DNA of 64,000 nt from Xestospongia bergquistia (lineage: Eukaryota; Porifera; Demospongiae; Haplosclerida; Petrosiidae): positions 3,472,001 through 3,536,000 of the forward strand of contig OZ014424.1 in assembly GCA_963965975.1 (NCBI GenBank). The letters are read 5' to 3'. The position numbers were made by a program, and so were the translations under genes. The first letter of the stretch is position 1; every line of letters begins with the position of its first letter. Positions 48,082 to 58,035 of the stretch are shown piece by piece. The notes beneath the pieces were generated by a model that was not told the origin of the DNA, did no database searches, and saw only the letters and a list, made by a program, of their open reading frames with translations.

Positions 48082-48943
48082 TGATCTTAGGTTAGTAAAC
48101 TGATTTCTTGCTAATTACAAATATATATATACACACACAATTTTTATGCAACTATCTCTAATGATTTAGATACTACTGATTCATCATAATTAATCATTCA
48201 ATCATGAAATGTAACTCAAATGTCATTGAGACTATAGATCTTATACATTAACAAATTTCTTAAGAGTACAAAATTGTCTTGCTATAGTAGTTCATGCATT
48301 ACATAATATATGTATTATATAATGCATGACTTATATGTAGCTATAGCAAGACATAATCTCAATGATACTTGAGTTACATTTCATGATTGAATGAATAATA
48401 TTATAATAAATTATACTCTGTTTAATATCTCATTAATTTCATGGATGCTGGGCCTATATGTGTGAGTGCTGTTGCTATGAAATTTATAACAGGACAGTCT
48501 TACATATCACATACATGATCTTTCTGATCATGAGCTTGTTTGTTGAAGTAAATGAGCTATGCAAACCAATGCAAAGCATGGGGAGCACTACAAGAATTAA
48601 ACAAAGTAAGATAAATGTGTATTGTCCTCATAGTTAACAGTATTCATATATATAGATTTCACAAACTTTTTTCTCTCTATCATAATTTCATTATCATATC
48701 AGAAGTCTATTGGACAGTATAATTCTTATATAGTAATCAATCAATGTTAAAACAATCATTAAATTAAGAGTTTATGATGTTATTGTGCTTCTCATAATAG
48801 CTAATACAACACTTTATGAAGACACCTTGGGATGTACTATAATATTTTAATGTGCTATTCAACCTTTGTCTAAATACATGACATACAATATGTATGCCAG
48901 TCAGTCATCATTCTCTGCAGGCTTTATTATTTACAGTTATTTG
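48082..48943. repeat. Transposon-flanking DNA duplicated at 56.76-57.57 kb
   Basis: Almost base-for-base the same sequence follows copies A and B of the transposon, although it lies outside their inverted ends. The duplication is therefore segmental and not just two insertions. It contains a palindromic element (next entry) and ends just before the NSRP1-like exon on this side. Confidence 0.85.
48196..48392. repeat. Large imperfect palindrome (MITE-like hairpin)
   Basis: The outer arm 48196-48230 (ATTCAATCATGAAATGTAAC onward) is the inverse complement of 48358-48392. The inner arm 48275-48300 (TGTCTTGCTATAG, ATGCAT) pairs with 48321-48353. The equivalent at 56.87-57.02 kb keeps the outer arms but has lost about 55 bases of the inner stem. 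Confidence 0.85.
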
Positions 48944-48944
48944 T

Positions 48945-49069
48945 TTGCAAACTTTTGTTTGCTAACAAATGAAGATACTGCTATGTCTGCTAAAGAAAGA
49001 TATTTAGTTCGTAAAAGAGCAAAACTATCACAACCTACCATTTCAACAGATGATCCTCTTAACTTGTAA
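48945..49069 (+). pseudogene. Orphan NSRP1-like terminal exon
   Basis: The frame ends NEDTAMSAKERYLVRKRAKL and stops shortly afterwards. Human NSRP1, a nuclear-speckle splicing regulator, ends NNEETVMSARDRYLARQMAR plus a short tail, a close match. No other NSRP1 exon lies upstream within the window; that space is the duplicated transposon flank. It may be a captured terminal exon or the end of a gene disrupted by the rearrangement. Confidence 0.45.
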
Positions 49070-49193
49070 TTAAAATAATTATTATTACTTTTTTGGTAAG
49101 ACCAATAAAATTTTAGTGGGAGGGGGGGGGCTAGTATTTTTAACGGAAATAGTGGCTGTTATCATGTTTATCAGCTAGTCTGAGGTGTTCAAA

Positions 49194-51546
49194 ATGGCAC
49201 ATGTAACTTTAGGTAAAATACTATATTGCATGGTAAATAAAAAGTCATAAAGATTCTATAGGTTTAGATGTCAAGTCCCAAAAGAAGAGTAGAGTTAGAA
49301 AAAGAAGAAAGAGACGATATAGTAATTGTAGTAATAGTAGCAGTGATAGTGGAGATGAATGGACACCTGATCTAGAGACTTGTGTGATGAAGAAAAAAAA
49401 TGATGTCATAAGAGGTAATAAACTTGTAAATAAAATATGGACACCATTCTTTGTGTTTAGATCACAAACTTACGAGAGTCTTGAAGCAGCAAAAAGCACA
49501 GCAAAAGAAATATTACCAACCTGTAGAGGGGGAGGAGCCTTCATTTGAGAGCCTTGATTGCAGGTTGTCTAATAAATTTTCTGAGTTATTTGGAGATGAT
49601 AATTATGAAGAATATGAAGACTTTAAAGGATTTGATATTGAAGATGTGTAAGTTAGATTATATCAGTATTGCTGATGTTTTTTCTTAATACAGTGGTGAT
49701 GTACCTCAGTGTCCAGTTAGTGAACGATATCCTAAGAGATTAATTCACCAATATGAATACAGAGAAGATGAACTATCTGATGAAGATGAATATCTCTGTA
49801 AGTTTAGTATCAATATGGTTACTTCTACAACTTGTATTACTAGTTTGTGACAACTGTGAGGAATTTCATCATGGTGATTGTCCTGTACATGGACCTTTAT
49901 TAACTCTAGATCTTTCTAGTGGTCATGATGAAGCATCTCTACAATACACTAGTGTATTTGTTCCATCTGAATTAACTGTTAAACCTTCTAAGATAGCCAA
50001 TGCTGGTCTGGGTGTTTTTGCTACACAGTTTATACCTCGTGGAGTTAGGTTTGGTCCTTTTGAAGGAAGGAGAGTGTTAAAAGAAGAGCTCACTGAAGGA
50101 GAAGATACTAGCTACATGTGGGAGGTACTGTAATAAAAATAAAAAAGGATTAATTTTTAAAATTATTTAGGTGAAGCACGTTGGAAAGAGGTCATATTAT
50201 ATTGATGGTCAATCAGATAACCAATGTAACTGGTTACGATTTATTAACTGTGCTCGCAATGAAGATGAACAGAATTTAATAGCTTTTCAGTATCATGGTA
50301 ACATCTATTATCGCTCATTCAAGCATATCTATCCTGGTAATGAACTTTATGTATGGTATGGTGAACAATATGCAAGAGAACTTGGGATTACAGCTAGTTT
50401 TGAAGAAGGTAGGGTAATTCTTTTGGCAGAAATAAAATTTACTATCTATTTTTAGATAATTGTCAACTTTATAATTGCAAAAATTGTGGAAGTAGTTTTG
50501 TTTTGAAAGCCAATTTTGATTTGCATCTTCGACATAATCCTAATTGTCTTCCTGCTAATCCTCAATGTTTTACTTGTCAAAAATGTCAAGAAAACTTTTG
50601 TGAATTGTATCAGTTACAAGACCATATTCGTAAACATGAGCAACTTGATGTAAAAGAAATAAATAAAAAAAGGCTCATTTCCAATGATAAATTGCTATTT
50701 GAGAATGTAGATAATATGTGTGATTATTGTGGAAAGAAATTTTCTTGTCAGTCATCATTGAGGACTCATCTTCGTATACACACTGGTGATAATCCTTACC
50801 AATGTCAGTATTGTGGAAAAGGATTTAGTCATAATGGTAGTCTCCGAAAGCATCTTCCTATACACATGGGTAATAAATCTTACCATTGTCAGTACTGTGG
50901 AAAAAGATGTAGTAATAAGAGTAATCTCTGCAAACATCTTCGTATACACACTGGTGATAAACGTTACCAATGTCAGTACTGTGGAAAAGATTTTTATCAG
51001 AATAATGATCTCCAAAGACATCTTTATACACACACTGGTGATAAACCTTACCAATGTGAGTACTGTGGAAAACGATTTAGTCAGAATGGTAGTCTCCAAA
51101 GACATCATCATATACACACTGGTAATAGACCTTACCAATGTCAGTACTGCAGAAAAGGATTTAGTCAGAATTGTAGTCTCCAAACTCATCTTTGTATACA
51201 CACTGGTGATAAACCTTACCAATGTCAGTACTGTGGCAAAGGATTTATTCAGAATAGTAATCTTAAAAAACATCTTCGTATCCACACTGGTGATAAACCT
51301 TACCAATGTGAGTACTGTGGAAAAAGATTTAGTCAGAATGGTAATCTCCAAACTCATGTTCGTATACACACTGGTGATAGACCTTATCAATGTCAGCACT
51401 GTGAAAAAAGATTTAATCATAGTAGTGATCTCCAAAGACACCTTCGTATACACACTGGTGATAAACCTTACCAATGTCAGTACTGTAGAAAAGAATTTCG
51501 TCATAATGGTAGTCTCCAAAGACATCTTCATATTCACCTAAAATAA
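49194..51546 (+). CDS. PRDM9: PRDM9-like histone methyltransferase: zinc knuckle, PR/SET, 12 C2H2 fingers
   Basis: Seven exons (49194-49212, 49262-49414, 49461-49647, 49694-49797, 49844-50124, 50171-50408, 50456-51546) give 690 residues. A basic/serine-rich N-terminus is followed by an acidic stretch and SDEDEYLFCDNCEEF..CPVHGP, the PRDM7/9 zinc knuckle. The PR/SET domain reads KIANAGLGVFATQFIPRGVR, FGPFEGR, NWLRFINCARNEDEQNLIAF, QYHGNIYYRSFK and LYVWYGEQYARELGI. It matches PRDM9 throughout and keeps the catalytic tyrosines. Two atypical fingers and ten tandem 28-residue C2H2 fingers follow (HTGDKPYQCQYCGK linkers). In PRDM9 this architecture places H3K4/K36 methylation at meiotic hotspots. 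No KRAB domain is seen, and the SSXRD motif is not clear. Fingers differ mainly at DNA-contact positions. The frame is intact. Confidence 0.85.
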
Positions 51547-51585
51547 TAATATTTTTTTGTACTAATCATTTTCATTACACATTAA

Positions 51586-51599
51586 GTTACCATAGTAAC
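51586..51599. promoter_or_regulatory. Isolated X-box-like palindrome
   Basis: GTTACCATAGTAAC fits the RFX X-box consensus but lies just 3' of the zinc-finger gene with no gene start beside it. The degraded copy near 52165 has lost it. It may be chance or a repeat-borne site. Confidence 0.25.
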
Positions 51600-51639
51600 A
51601 GCACTACACAAACAATGGACAATGCAGTCTAGAGAAGTT

Positions 51640-51995
51640 AAAGTAGCTCCAATGTGACTAGTCCCAAAGTTCCAGAGCACAGTAACAGAATATATGGTCA
51701 CTGTAGCTAATGGAGTAAGTGAAGTCATATTAAAACCTCTAACCAGTGATAGTGATGAGCTTGGAGATTACTATTGTTATACAATTAAACTAGGTGTAAG
51801 TTGTTTCTAGCTAGGCTTTAATTATAATTAAGTCTTACTAATTCTAGGGAGATGCTACAAGTAAAACATTTTGAGTTTTCTGAAGGTACTACATCACTGA
51901 TAGAGATTGTTGTCACTGCTGAAGATGGTCTCACAACTATTACTTACACAATATCTATACAATGTTTATCACCCAGTGATGCTTGGCTCTCTTAA
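51640..51995 (+). pseudogene. Fragment encoding a cadherin-like beta-sandwich domain
   Basis: An exon-like piece to about 51794 reads VPKFQSTVTEYMVTVANGVS and on to YTIKLG. A second at 51845-51995 reads FEFSEGTTSLIEIVVTAEDG, then LTTITYTISIQ and a stop. Together they look like the cadherin-like beta-sandwich repeat family (YTVTVPNGV..TVTAEDGTT..YTITV). The splice phases do not join without a stop, and stops lie directly upstream, so this is probably a decayed remnant. A second, worse copy lies near 52.2 kb. Confidence 0.5.
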
Positions 51996-52064
51996 CACAC
52001 TGAAATAAAAAGAAAACAGTTTAATGAAGATACTAGATGATAGAGATTGTTGTCACAGCTGATT

Positions 52065-52425
52065 CAACTAAAATGGTAATCTCCAAAGATATCTTATTCA
52101 TCTAAAATAGTTAGTGACCATTTTTGATAATCATTTACATATACATTAGACTTTATTAAGTTTCCATAGTAATAACACTACACAAACAATAGACAATACA
52201 GATCTAGAGAAGTTAAAGTAGTTCCAGGACGACTAGTCCGAAAGGTCCAGAGCACAGTAACAGAATATAGTGACATTGTAGCTAGTGGAGTAGTGAAGTC
52301 TAACAAACAGTAGTGCTTCTGGTACAATTAATGTAGGTGTAAATTGTTTTCTTTTGCTTAGCAGTTTATACCTCATGGAGTTAGGTTTGGTCTTTATGAA
52401 GGAAGGAAAGTGTTAAAAATACTGT
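52065..52425 (+). pseudogene. Decayed duplicate of the PRDM9-like locus
   Basis: 52065-52112 repeats the end of the zinc-finger exon (GGTAATCTCCAAAGATATCT, then CATCTAAAATAG). 52115-52330 repeats the downstream cadherin-like fragment. 52360-52420 repeats part of the SET exon (CAGTTTATACCTCATGGAGT, then AGGAAGG), corresponding to FIPRGVRFGPFEGR. All are frame-broken and partial, and the order differs from the parent gene. Confidence 0.7.
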
Positions 52426-52439
52426 ACATAGTTAAATAC

Positions 52440-53215
52440 ATACGATCTCAAAGTGAGCAATTAAGGATTGTGAAACACATTACAATAGTCCAAACATAGG
52501 GACATATTGGGTTTAAAAAACAATAGAATGAAAAAACGAATCAGGGAATTATTTATGTGGAAAGGTATATAGAATGATGTCAAAGAAATGGCAAGTTTGT
52601 TTAAGAGTTAGCATTGTTTTATATCAACACATGTAGGTTGCTACCTGTAATGAATGTCATAGGATGAACAAAAAACCAATTGTCATTAACAGAGAGCTTC
52701 ATCCAATACCAGCACGTTCTCCATGGTACCATGTAGCAATTGACTTCGTCAGTCCAATATCTTCAACATCCAGAAATAGGAATCATTTTATCTCATTATG
52801 TTATATTATTTTACAATATGGGTAGAGGTAGTTCCCTTGCCTAGTAAATCTGCCCGTAGTGTCACTGAAAATTTATTCAAGGTAATGATTATTATTAAAA
52901 GTAAATATTCATATTATTATTATTCAATATTCATATACTTCATATGCATATTTGTCACAGGTTTTTATAAGAATGGGTCTTCTTAAACTGTTGACAAGTG
53001 ACCAAGGCAGAGTTTAGATGCCAACTTGACAAAGATCTTATAAAACTTCCTGGCATAAAGCGACACTATACCACACCCTATCAACCACAGTTATATGTAA
53101 TCAGTTGCTTATGGCATACTATTATGTGTGAAATTGAATAGACAAATGGATTAGATGACAGGTGGAATCTAATACTTAAATGTTGGTGAAGTTCACTCAT
53201 GACAAGAAACATGAA
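52440..53215 (+). mobile_element. Degraded inverted copy of the integrase transposon (copy C)
   Basis: Plus-strand translations match copy B piecewise: FMWKG, TCNECHRMNKKPIVINRELH, PWYHVAIDFVSPIS, LLTSDQGR, TTPYQPQ and NGLDDRWN. Frameshifts and stops break the frame, and the last catalytic residue region reads DDRW instead of DERW. It is oriented opposite to copies A and B. Confidence 0.75.
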
Positions 53216-53240
53216 TGTGATTTATTTTAAGAGACATGTA

Positions 53241-53525
53241 TGTTTGCATATATATAATATATCCAAGAATTAACCCTCTCTTCATATACTGTTTGAATTC
53301 ATCTGTAGTAGAATCTGCACATGGTGTCATATCAATTGATGTTGAAACAGAGAATTTTTCAGAGAAAGAGAGAGAGAGAGAGATTAGTTCTGCATCAAAT
53401 AAACTTACATAATCTTTAAATTCTGTTCCCTCAGGTATACTAGGAAAGTAAGCATATATACTTTGTGGTCCAACAGGAGCTGGTTTCTTTCCTGGGTTCT
53501 TGCCATGATCTTTGAAATGTTGCAT
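53241..53525 (-). CDS. Hypothetical exon or small protein
   Basis: From a true ATG the frame gives HFKDHGKNPGKKPAPVGP, then SIYAYFPSIPEGTEFKDY. A GTAAGT donor follows at the KDY codons, so this may be the first exon of a spliced gene. I do not recognise the family. A (GA)n run near 53366-53383 sits in the possible intron. Confidence 0.3.
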
Positions 53526-53829
53526 AAAATTTGGATGATATCATTCTTTAGTTTCTTTATCCCTATCATTACCTAACAAGTATAATAATTATTAGTTATT
53601 ATGTTATAGTTACATATTATAAACACACTTACTGCTTATGGGGTTTCCTTTTTTTGTGCATAGTATCTACTTATAAAATTAAACAAATCATAAAAATTGT
53701 TATAATGCTTGTTTAAGTTGGACTAGTTTTATTCTTGGCCCTCAGTTTTAGTTATTTTAACAGTCTTTTTACTTCACTGATGCTGTTAATCATATTCTAT
53801 AGTTATTGTTTAATCGTTGTCATGATTGC
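53526..53829. other. Intergenic, AT-rich
   Basis: About 300 bases with nothing recognisable, leading into the GC-rich island. Confidence 0.5.
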
Positions 53830-54180
53830 CAGTGTGTTGTAGGCCAGCGTTCTGCAATGCATTTAGACCTCTGACCAGCATACTTGTAAGAATATCCTTC
53901 GGGCGGATTAGGATACGCCTTGTAGTCCCTTTAAACGTGACGAGGCTGGTGTATTTGTGGGGCCCGGTTCCTGATTGCATTGACATCGCAGAGCTCGAAT
54001 ACCTGGTTTGAAGTTAGGGCGAAGCTCCAGCCAGGCTTACCTCGTCTTTGGACGAGGGTTACCAGGCTAACAGTGGCGGTCCCAGCAGCAATAGCAGGGA
54101 ATCTTGGAGCCCAAATGGAAGCCCCAGTGGGTAAGTTAGGAGGGATCGTTTGGCAACACATAAGGTTTTTTTGGTTTTTT
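53830..54180. repeat. GC-rich island with hairpin and T-rich tail (SINE-like?)
   Basis: Base composition shifts sharply from the AT-rich surroundings. A hairpin lies at about 54031-54077 (CCAGGCTTACCTCGTC, loop TTTG, GACGAGGGTTACCAGGCT). The block ends in a run of T and G (TTTTTTGGTTTTTTGG). GAGCTCGAATACC near 53991 loosely resembles a pol III B box. A short interspersed element is the best guess; it has no second copy in the window. Confidence 0.4.
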
Positions 54181-54209
54181 GGTTTTTAATTTTATATATA
54201 TCTATATAC

Positions 54210-55091
54210 GTTGTCACATAACCAAATGGAAGATCTTTTTTTAATGACCTCTTCTGAGACTTGCACACAAGCATCAATATGGTACCATTCAGAACAAGTG
54301 CTGCAATGAATCATCTTTAAATCTTTGATCTCTGGCATCCGACATTTGCAATATACTGGTATCTTTACAATATTGGTGATTTTATGGACTTTTTGACCAA
54401 CACGTCTTATAGGAAACGGGGAAAAAGTTCCTTTATTTAAGCAGCTGTGTAAGTGGTCTCTCATCTTTAAATGTATATCTATCTACCTGGATCATCTCCC
54501 ATAGCAATCACTGACGCAAAAGTCAGAGCAAAGAGACCACAATCTGATGAGCCAACTTGTGACTGGCAATACCTATACCTTTAAAGATAAAATGAAACTT
54601 AGTGAGTAAAAACAGATAAGACTGACATACCTGATGTTGATTTCTCTATGAGTGGGTGGCAAACAAACAATTGCTGCAATTTGACTTTGAAGTGATGAAC
54701 TCATTGTAGGTGGTAAGCTGTCATAAATATCAACAAATCCAAGGTCACATCCATATGCGGAGATAGTCACCCAATGACCATATCCTGTATGTAACACTCG
54801 AACAAATGGAGACCTTTGAATATCAAATGCTAGAGTTTGTCCAAGATTGGTATCTTGTAATCCATTGCAGAGAGGAAAAGATGTTGTGATGAGTCTTTGT
54901 GATGCATTTACAATGGTATCATTCAACCACTCCCCAGATAATAGAATATGTTCATTAGCCTTTGATAGCTTCTGCACCCACATACACTCTACTTTCGTTG
55001 TGTCTTGTAGATCATCAACATTAACCCTATCAATCTGTTCACTGTTATTTGCTACCTCTTTCAGATTTGCTAGCTTAGCTTTCAGTCGCAT
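54210..55091 (-). CDS. Transposon copy B: Ulp1-like cysteine protease and PHD finger
   Basis: The protease domain starts near 55091 with a lysine-rich region, then WLNDTIVNASQRLI. It contains the C48 catalytic His (TGYGHWVTIS), Asp (FVDIYDSL) and, in the next exon (about 54485-54581), the Gln/Cys loop QSQVGSSDCGLFALTFAS. A last exon (54210-54463) carries MRDHLHSCLNKGTF and a PHD finger (YCKCRMPEIKDLKMIHC, CSEWYHIDAC). The finger is cut before its final cysteine pair at the junction with 54209. Ulp1-like proteases accompany several eukaryotic DNA transposons. Confidence 0.75.
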
Positions 55092-55499
55092 TTTTATAGC
55101 AAGATGTTGGCATGAATGTTTTGTGAAGGCTGAAATGATGAAGTAATAGTTACAGAACTAAGAGATGGTTGCACCGTGACAGGTAGAAAAGTAACAGGTT
55201 GTAATAATGAAGAAGGTTGGAATGAAAAAGCTACAGGTATAGAAATAAGAGGTTGAGGTGTTACTGAAGGATGCAGTGACAAAGTGACGGGTGAAGAATT
55301 TCGAGGTGGAGACGGTAAAAGGGTGGTAATATAGGAGAAAAGACAGGTGGTGGTGATATAGTGATAGGAAAGTAAATAGGTGTGGATGATTGAAAGTTGC
55401 AATTTACTGTGAAAGTCTTGAACATCAAAATGATTACCTAGGCCTAATGATGACAGAGATTTAGAAGAATTGTCATGGTCAAATGACATTGGAACACTT

Positions 55500-56665
55500 G
55501 AACACTGTCATTGCATCCTTCAGTAACATGCATGTCTCTAAAAATAAATCCCCTTCATCTCTCCTGTCATGAGTAAACTTCACCAACATCTGTTTAAGGG
55601 TTTGATTCCACCTTTCATCTAATCCATTTGCCTATTCAATTTTTACACATAATAGTATATCATAAGAGACTGACTACAATACCTGTGGATGATAGGGTGT
55701 CGTAAAATGTTGCTTTATGTCTAGAAGTTTCATAAGGTCTTTGTCAAGTTGGCATCTAAACTCTCTGCCTTGGTCACTTGTCAACAATTTAGGAAGACCC
55801 ATTCTCATAAAAATCTGTGGCAAATGTGAATTGTATGGATATTGTTCTATAATTTTACTTAGTAATGATGATTACCCTGAATAAAGTTTCATTGACACCA
55901 TGGGCACATTTGCTAGGCAAGGGAATGGCCTCCACCTGTTTTGTAAAATAATCTGACACAGTGAGAATAAAACAATTCCCATTTGTAGATGTTGGAGATA
56001 TTGGGCCAACAAAGTCAATTGCCACATGGTACCATGGAGAATGTACTGGTATAGGATGAAGCTCATTGTTAGTAACAATTGGGTTTTTGTTCATCCTCTG
56101 ACATTCATCACAGGTAGAAACCTACATGTGTTGATATAAGACAACACCAAATTTTAAACTTACTACTTCTTTGACATCATTCCATATACCTTTCCACATA
56201 AATTGTTCCCTGATCCGTCCTACTGTTTTCTTAAATCCCATATGTCCCGATGTTGGATCAATGTGACATGATTTCACAATCTTTAATTGCTCACTTCGAG
56301 ACTGTATGTATTTAACTACCTACAATAGTTCCAACAACCATTGAATTGAAACTTTATTTTACAAACATTTGTCATTTTACCTGCTTCTCTCTTCCAGGTT
56401 TGTAGTACAGCTCTCCATCAACTATGACAAAATTTTCTGCCTTTTTTCTAATTATTCTCTTCCTAGTTGCACTGGCTCCATCTGGATATTTCTTTTCTGA
56501 CACATAAAGAAAAGCTTCATCAATTAGATCGTCTCCCTCGGCCATACTTTCTTTTCCAGCTAAATCTTGACAAGCGTGAATCTCTGAACAGTATTTCATT
56601 TGCCAAAAAAGAGTTATTTTGTGCGGCAAGGGCTCTTTGTTCAGTTTGGAGAGATAGTGACGCAT
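55500..56665 (-). CDS. Transposon copy B integrase (HHCC finger and DDE core)
   Basis: Exons run from about 56665 to 55500. The N-terminus includes DEAFLYVSEKKYPDGA and LYYKPGR. The HHCC finger is H..H in CHIDPTSGH and C..C in STCDECQRMNKNP. The DDE core has the first Asp in WYHVAIDFVGPIS, the second in LLTSDQGREF, and the Glu in ANGLDERWNQTL at the retroviral-type spacing. This is the gypsy-like integrase fold. Unlike copy C the catalytic residues all survive. Downstream the frame continues into a serine/threonine/proline-rich linker toward the protease. Confidence 0.8.
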
Positions 56666-56757
56666 GTGGATACAAAATTGCAGGGTGGGATAAAAAAGAA
56701 CCTAGCAATTTTTGGTCCTTGGACAAAAAATTGCCTAGGATAAAATATTGTATGACA

Positions 56758-57570
56758 GTCCCTTGATCTTAGGTTAGTAAACTGATTTCTTGAATTACAA
56801 ATATATATACACACACAATTTTTATGCAACTATCTCTAATGATTTAGATACTACTAATTCATCATAATTATTCATTCAATCATGAAATGTAACTCAAATA
56901 TCATTGAGACTATAGATCTTATACATTAACAAATTTCTTAAGAGTACAAAATTGTCTTGCTATAGTAGTTCATGCATACATATTCTCAATGATACTTGAG
57001 TTACATTTCATGATTGAATGAATAATATTATAATAAATTATATTCTGTTTAATATCTCATTAATTTCATGGATGCTGGGCCTATATGTGTGAGTGCTGTT
57101 GCTATGAAATTTATAACAGGACAGTCCTACATATCACATACATGACCTTTCTGATCATGAGCTTGTTTGTTGAAGTAAATGAGTTATGCAAACCAATGCA
57201 AAGCATGGGGAGCACTACAAGAATTAAACAAAGTAAGATAAATGTGTATTGTCCTCATAGTTAACAGTATTCATATATATAGATTTCACAAACTTTTTTC
57301 TCTCTATCATAATTTCATTATCATATCAGAAGTCTATTGGACAGTATAATACTTATATAGTAATCAATCAATGTTAAAACAATCATTAAATTAACAGTTT
57401 ATGATATTATTGTGCTTCTCATAATAGCTAATATAACACTTTATTAAGACACCTTGGGATGTACTATAATATTTTAATGTGCTATTCAACCTTTGTCTAA
57501 ATACATGACATACAATATGTATGCCAGTCAGTCATCATTCTCTGCAGGCTTTATTATTCACAGGTATTTG
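56758..57570. repeat. Duplicated transposon flank (second copy)
   Basis: Near-identical to 48082-48943, including the outer arms of the palindrome (56874-56908 with about 56984-57018). It lacks about 55 bases of the inner stem. Identity stops near 57570, where the two loci diverge. Confidence 0.85.
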
Positions 57571-57624
57571 GTTGTAATGGCAATTGTAATAGATCTTTTA
57601 CTATTGTTTAAAAGTGATTTGTGG

Positions 57625-57676
57625 CATACATACATACATACATGCAGACAGAGGGACAGACAGACAGACAGACAGG
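57625..57676. repeat. (CATA)n/(CAGA)n microsatellite
   Basis: Four to five CATA units followed by CAGACAGAGGGA and five CAGA units. It marks the junction just beyond the duplicated segment. Confidence 0.9.
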
Positions 57677-57689
57677 TGATACCTATATT

Positions 57690-58035
57690 TTTCTTTCCAT
57701 TCTTTTCATTGTCTTTACTCTCATGTATTTGTTGTTCACATATCATTTTTTGTTTAGCAAGTTGTTCATTAAGATCTTGTCTACATGATTGTTCCTGCTC
57801 TAAATCATTATGTAGTACATCAAGTTTGTTTAACCAGTCAGACTGGTTTGATGAGAACTCAGCTTTTAATTCTGATATTCCCTATCAATAGATGAATAAA
57901 TGGATGAATGGAAATGTGGATGGACAGACAAATGTATTGATGGATGTATTAATTGTACCCACCTCTTTTAATTGTTTGATAGTTGAGTTTCAATCACTTT
58001 CTCTCTCAGACATACTGTAGTCTTACTGGTCTAAA
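57690..58035 (-). pseudogene. Coiled-coil protein exons (fragment)
   Basis: A minus-strand exon-like stretch (about 57690-57885, acceptor TTGATAG) reads GISELKAEFSSNQSDWLNKL, then DVLHNDLEQEQSCRQDLNEQ and LAKQKMICEQQIHE, a plausible coiled coil. An upstream piece near 57965-58030 reads LREKVIETQ then TIKQLKE but needs a one-base shift to join. There is no start, end or recognisable family; probably a gene fragment. Confidence 0.4.

Larger units (their letters stand above)
54210..56757 (-). mobile_element. Integrase-type DNA transposon, copy B (nearly complete, Ginger-like)
   Basis: It contains, in transcription order, the integrase N-terminus, HHCC finger, DDE core, Ulp1-like protease and PHD finger, each in short exons. 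Its right end has the same TCCTAGG-rich inverted terminus as copy A and ends TGACA, then GTCC. The left terminus and the end of the PHD exon are missing, replaced at 54209 by AT-rich sequence and the GC-rich island. A retrovirus-like integrase in a DNA transposon with TGT-type ends is characteristic of the Ginger superfamily; that assignment is from memory. Confidence 0.7.

Noticed and set aside
50755..51537. Long antisense frame (260 codons) and a second plus-strand frame (50786-51541) across the zinc fingers
   Set aside because: Both are by-products of the 84-base coding repeat. They read as repetitive VLTLVRFITSVYTKMS-type strings with no domain, and the true frame has perfect C2H2 spacing.
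53830..54180. tRNA or 5S rRNA gene in the GC-rich block
   Set aside because: No cloverleaf can be drawn, and the 5S internal-control sequence is absent. Only a loose B-box-like word is present.
57493..57891. 132-codon plus-strand frame over the duplicated flank end
   Set aside because: Its first part is shared with non-coding flank at 48.87 kb and the rest reads through the CATA/CAGA microsatellite. The opposite strand carries the plausible coiled-coil exon.
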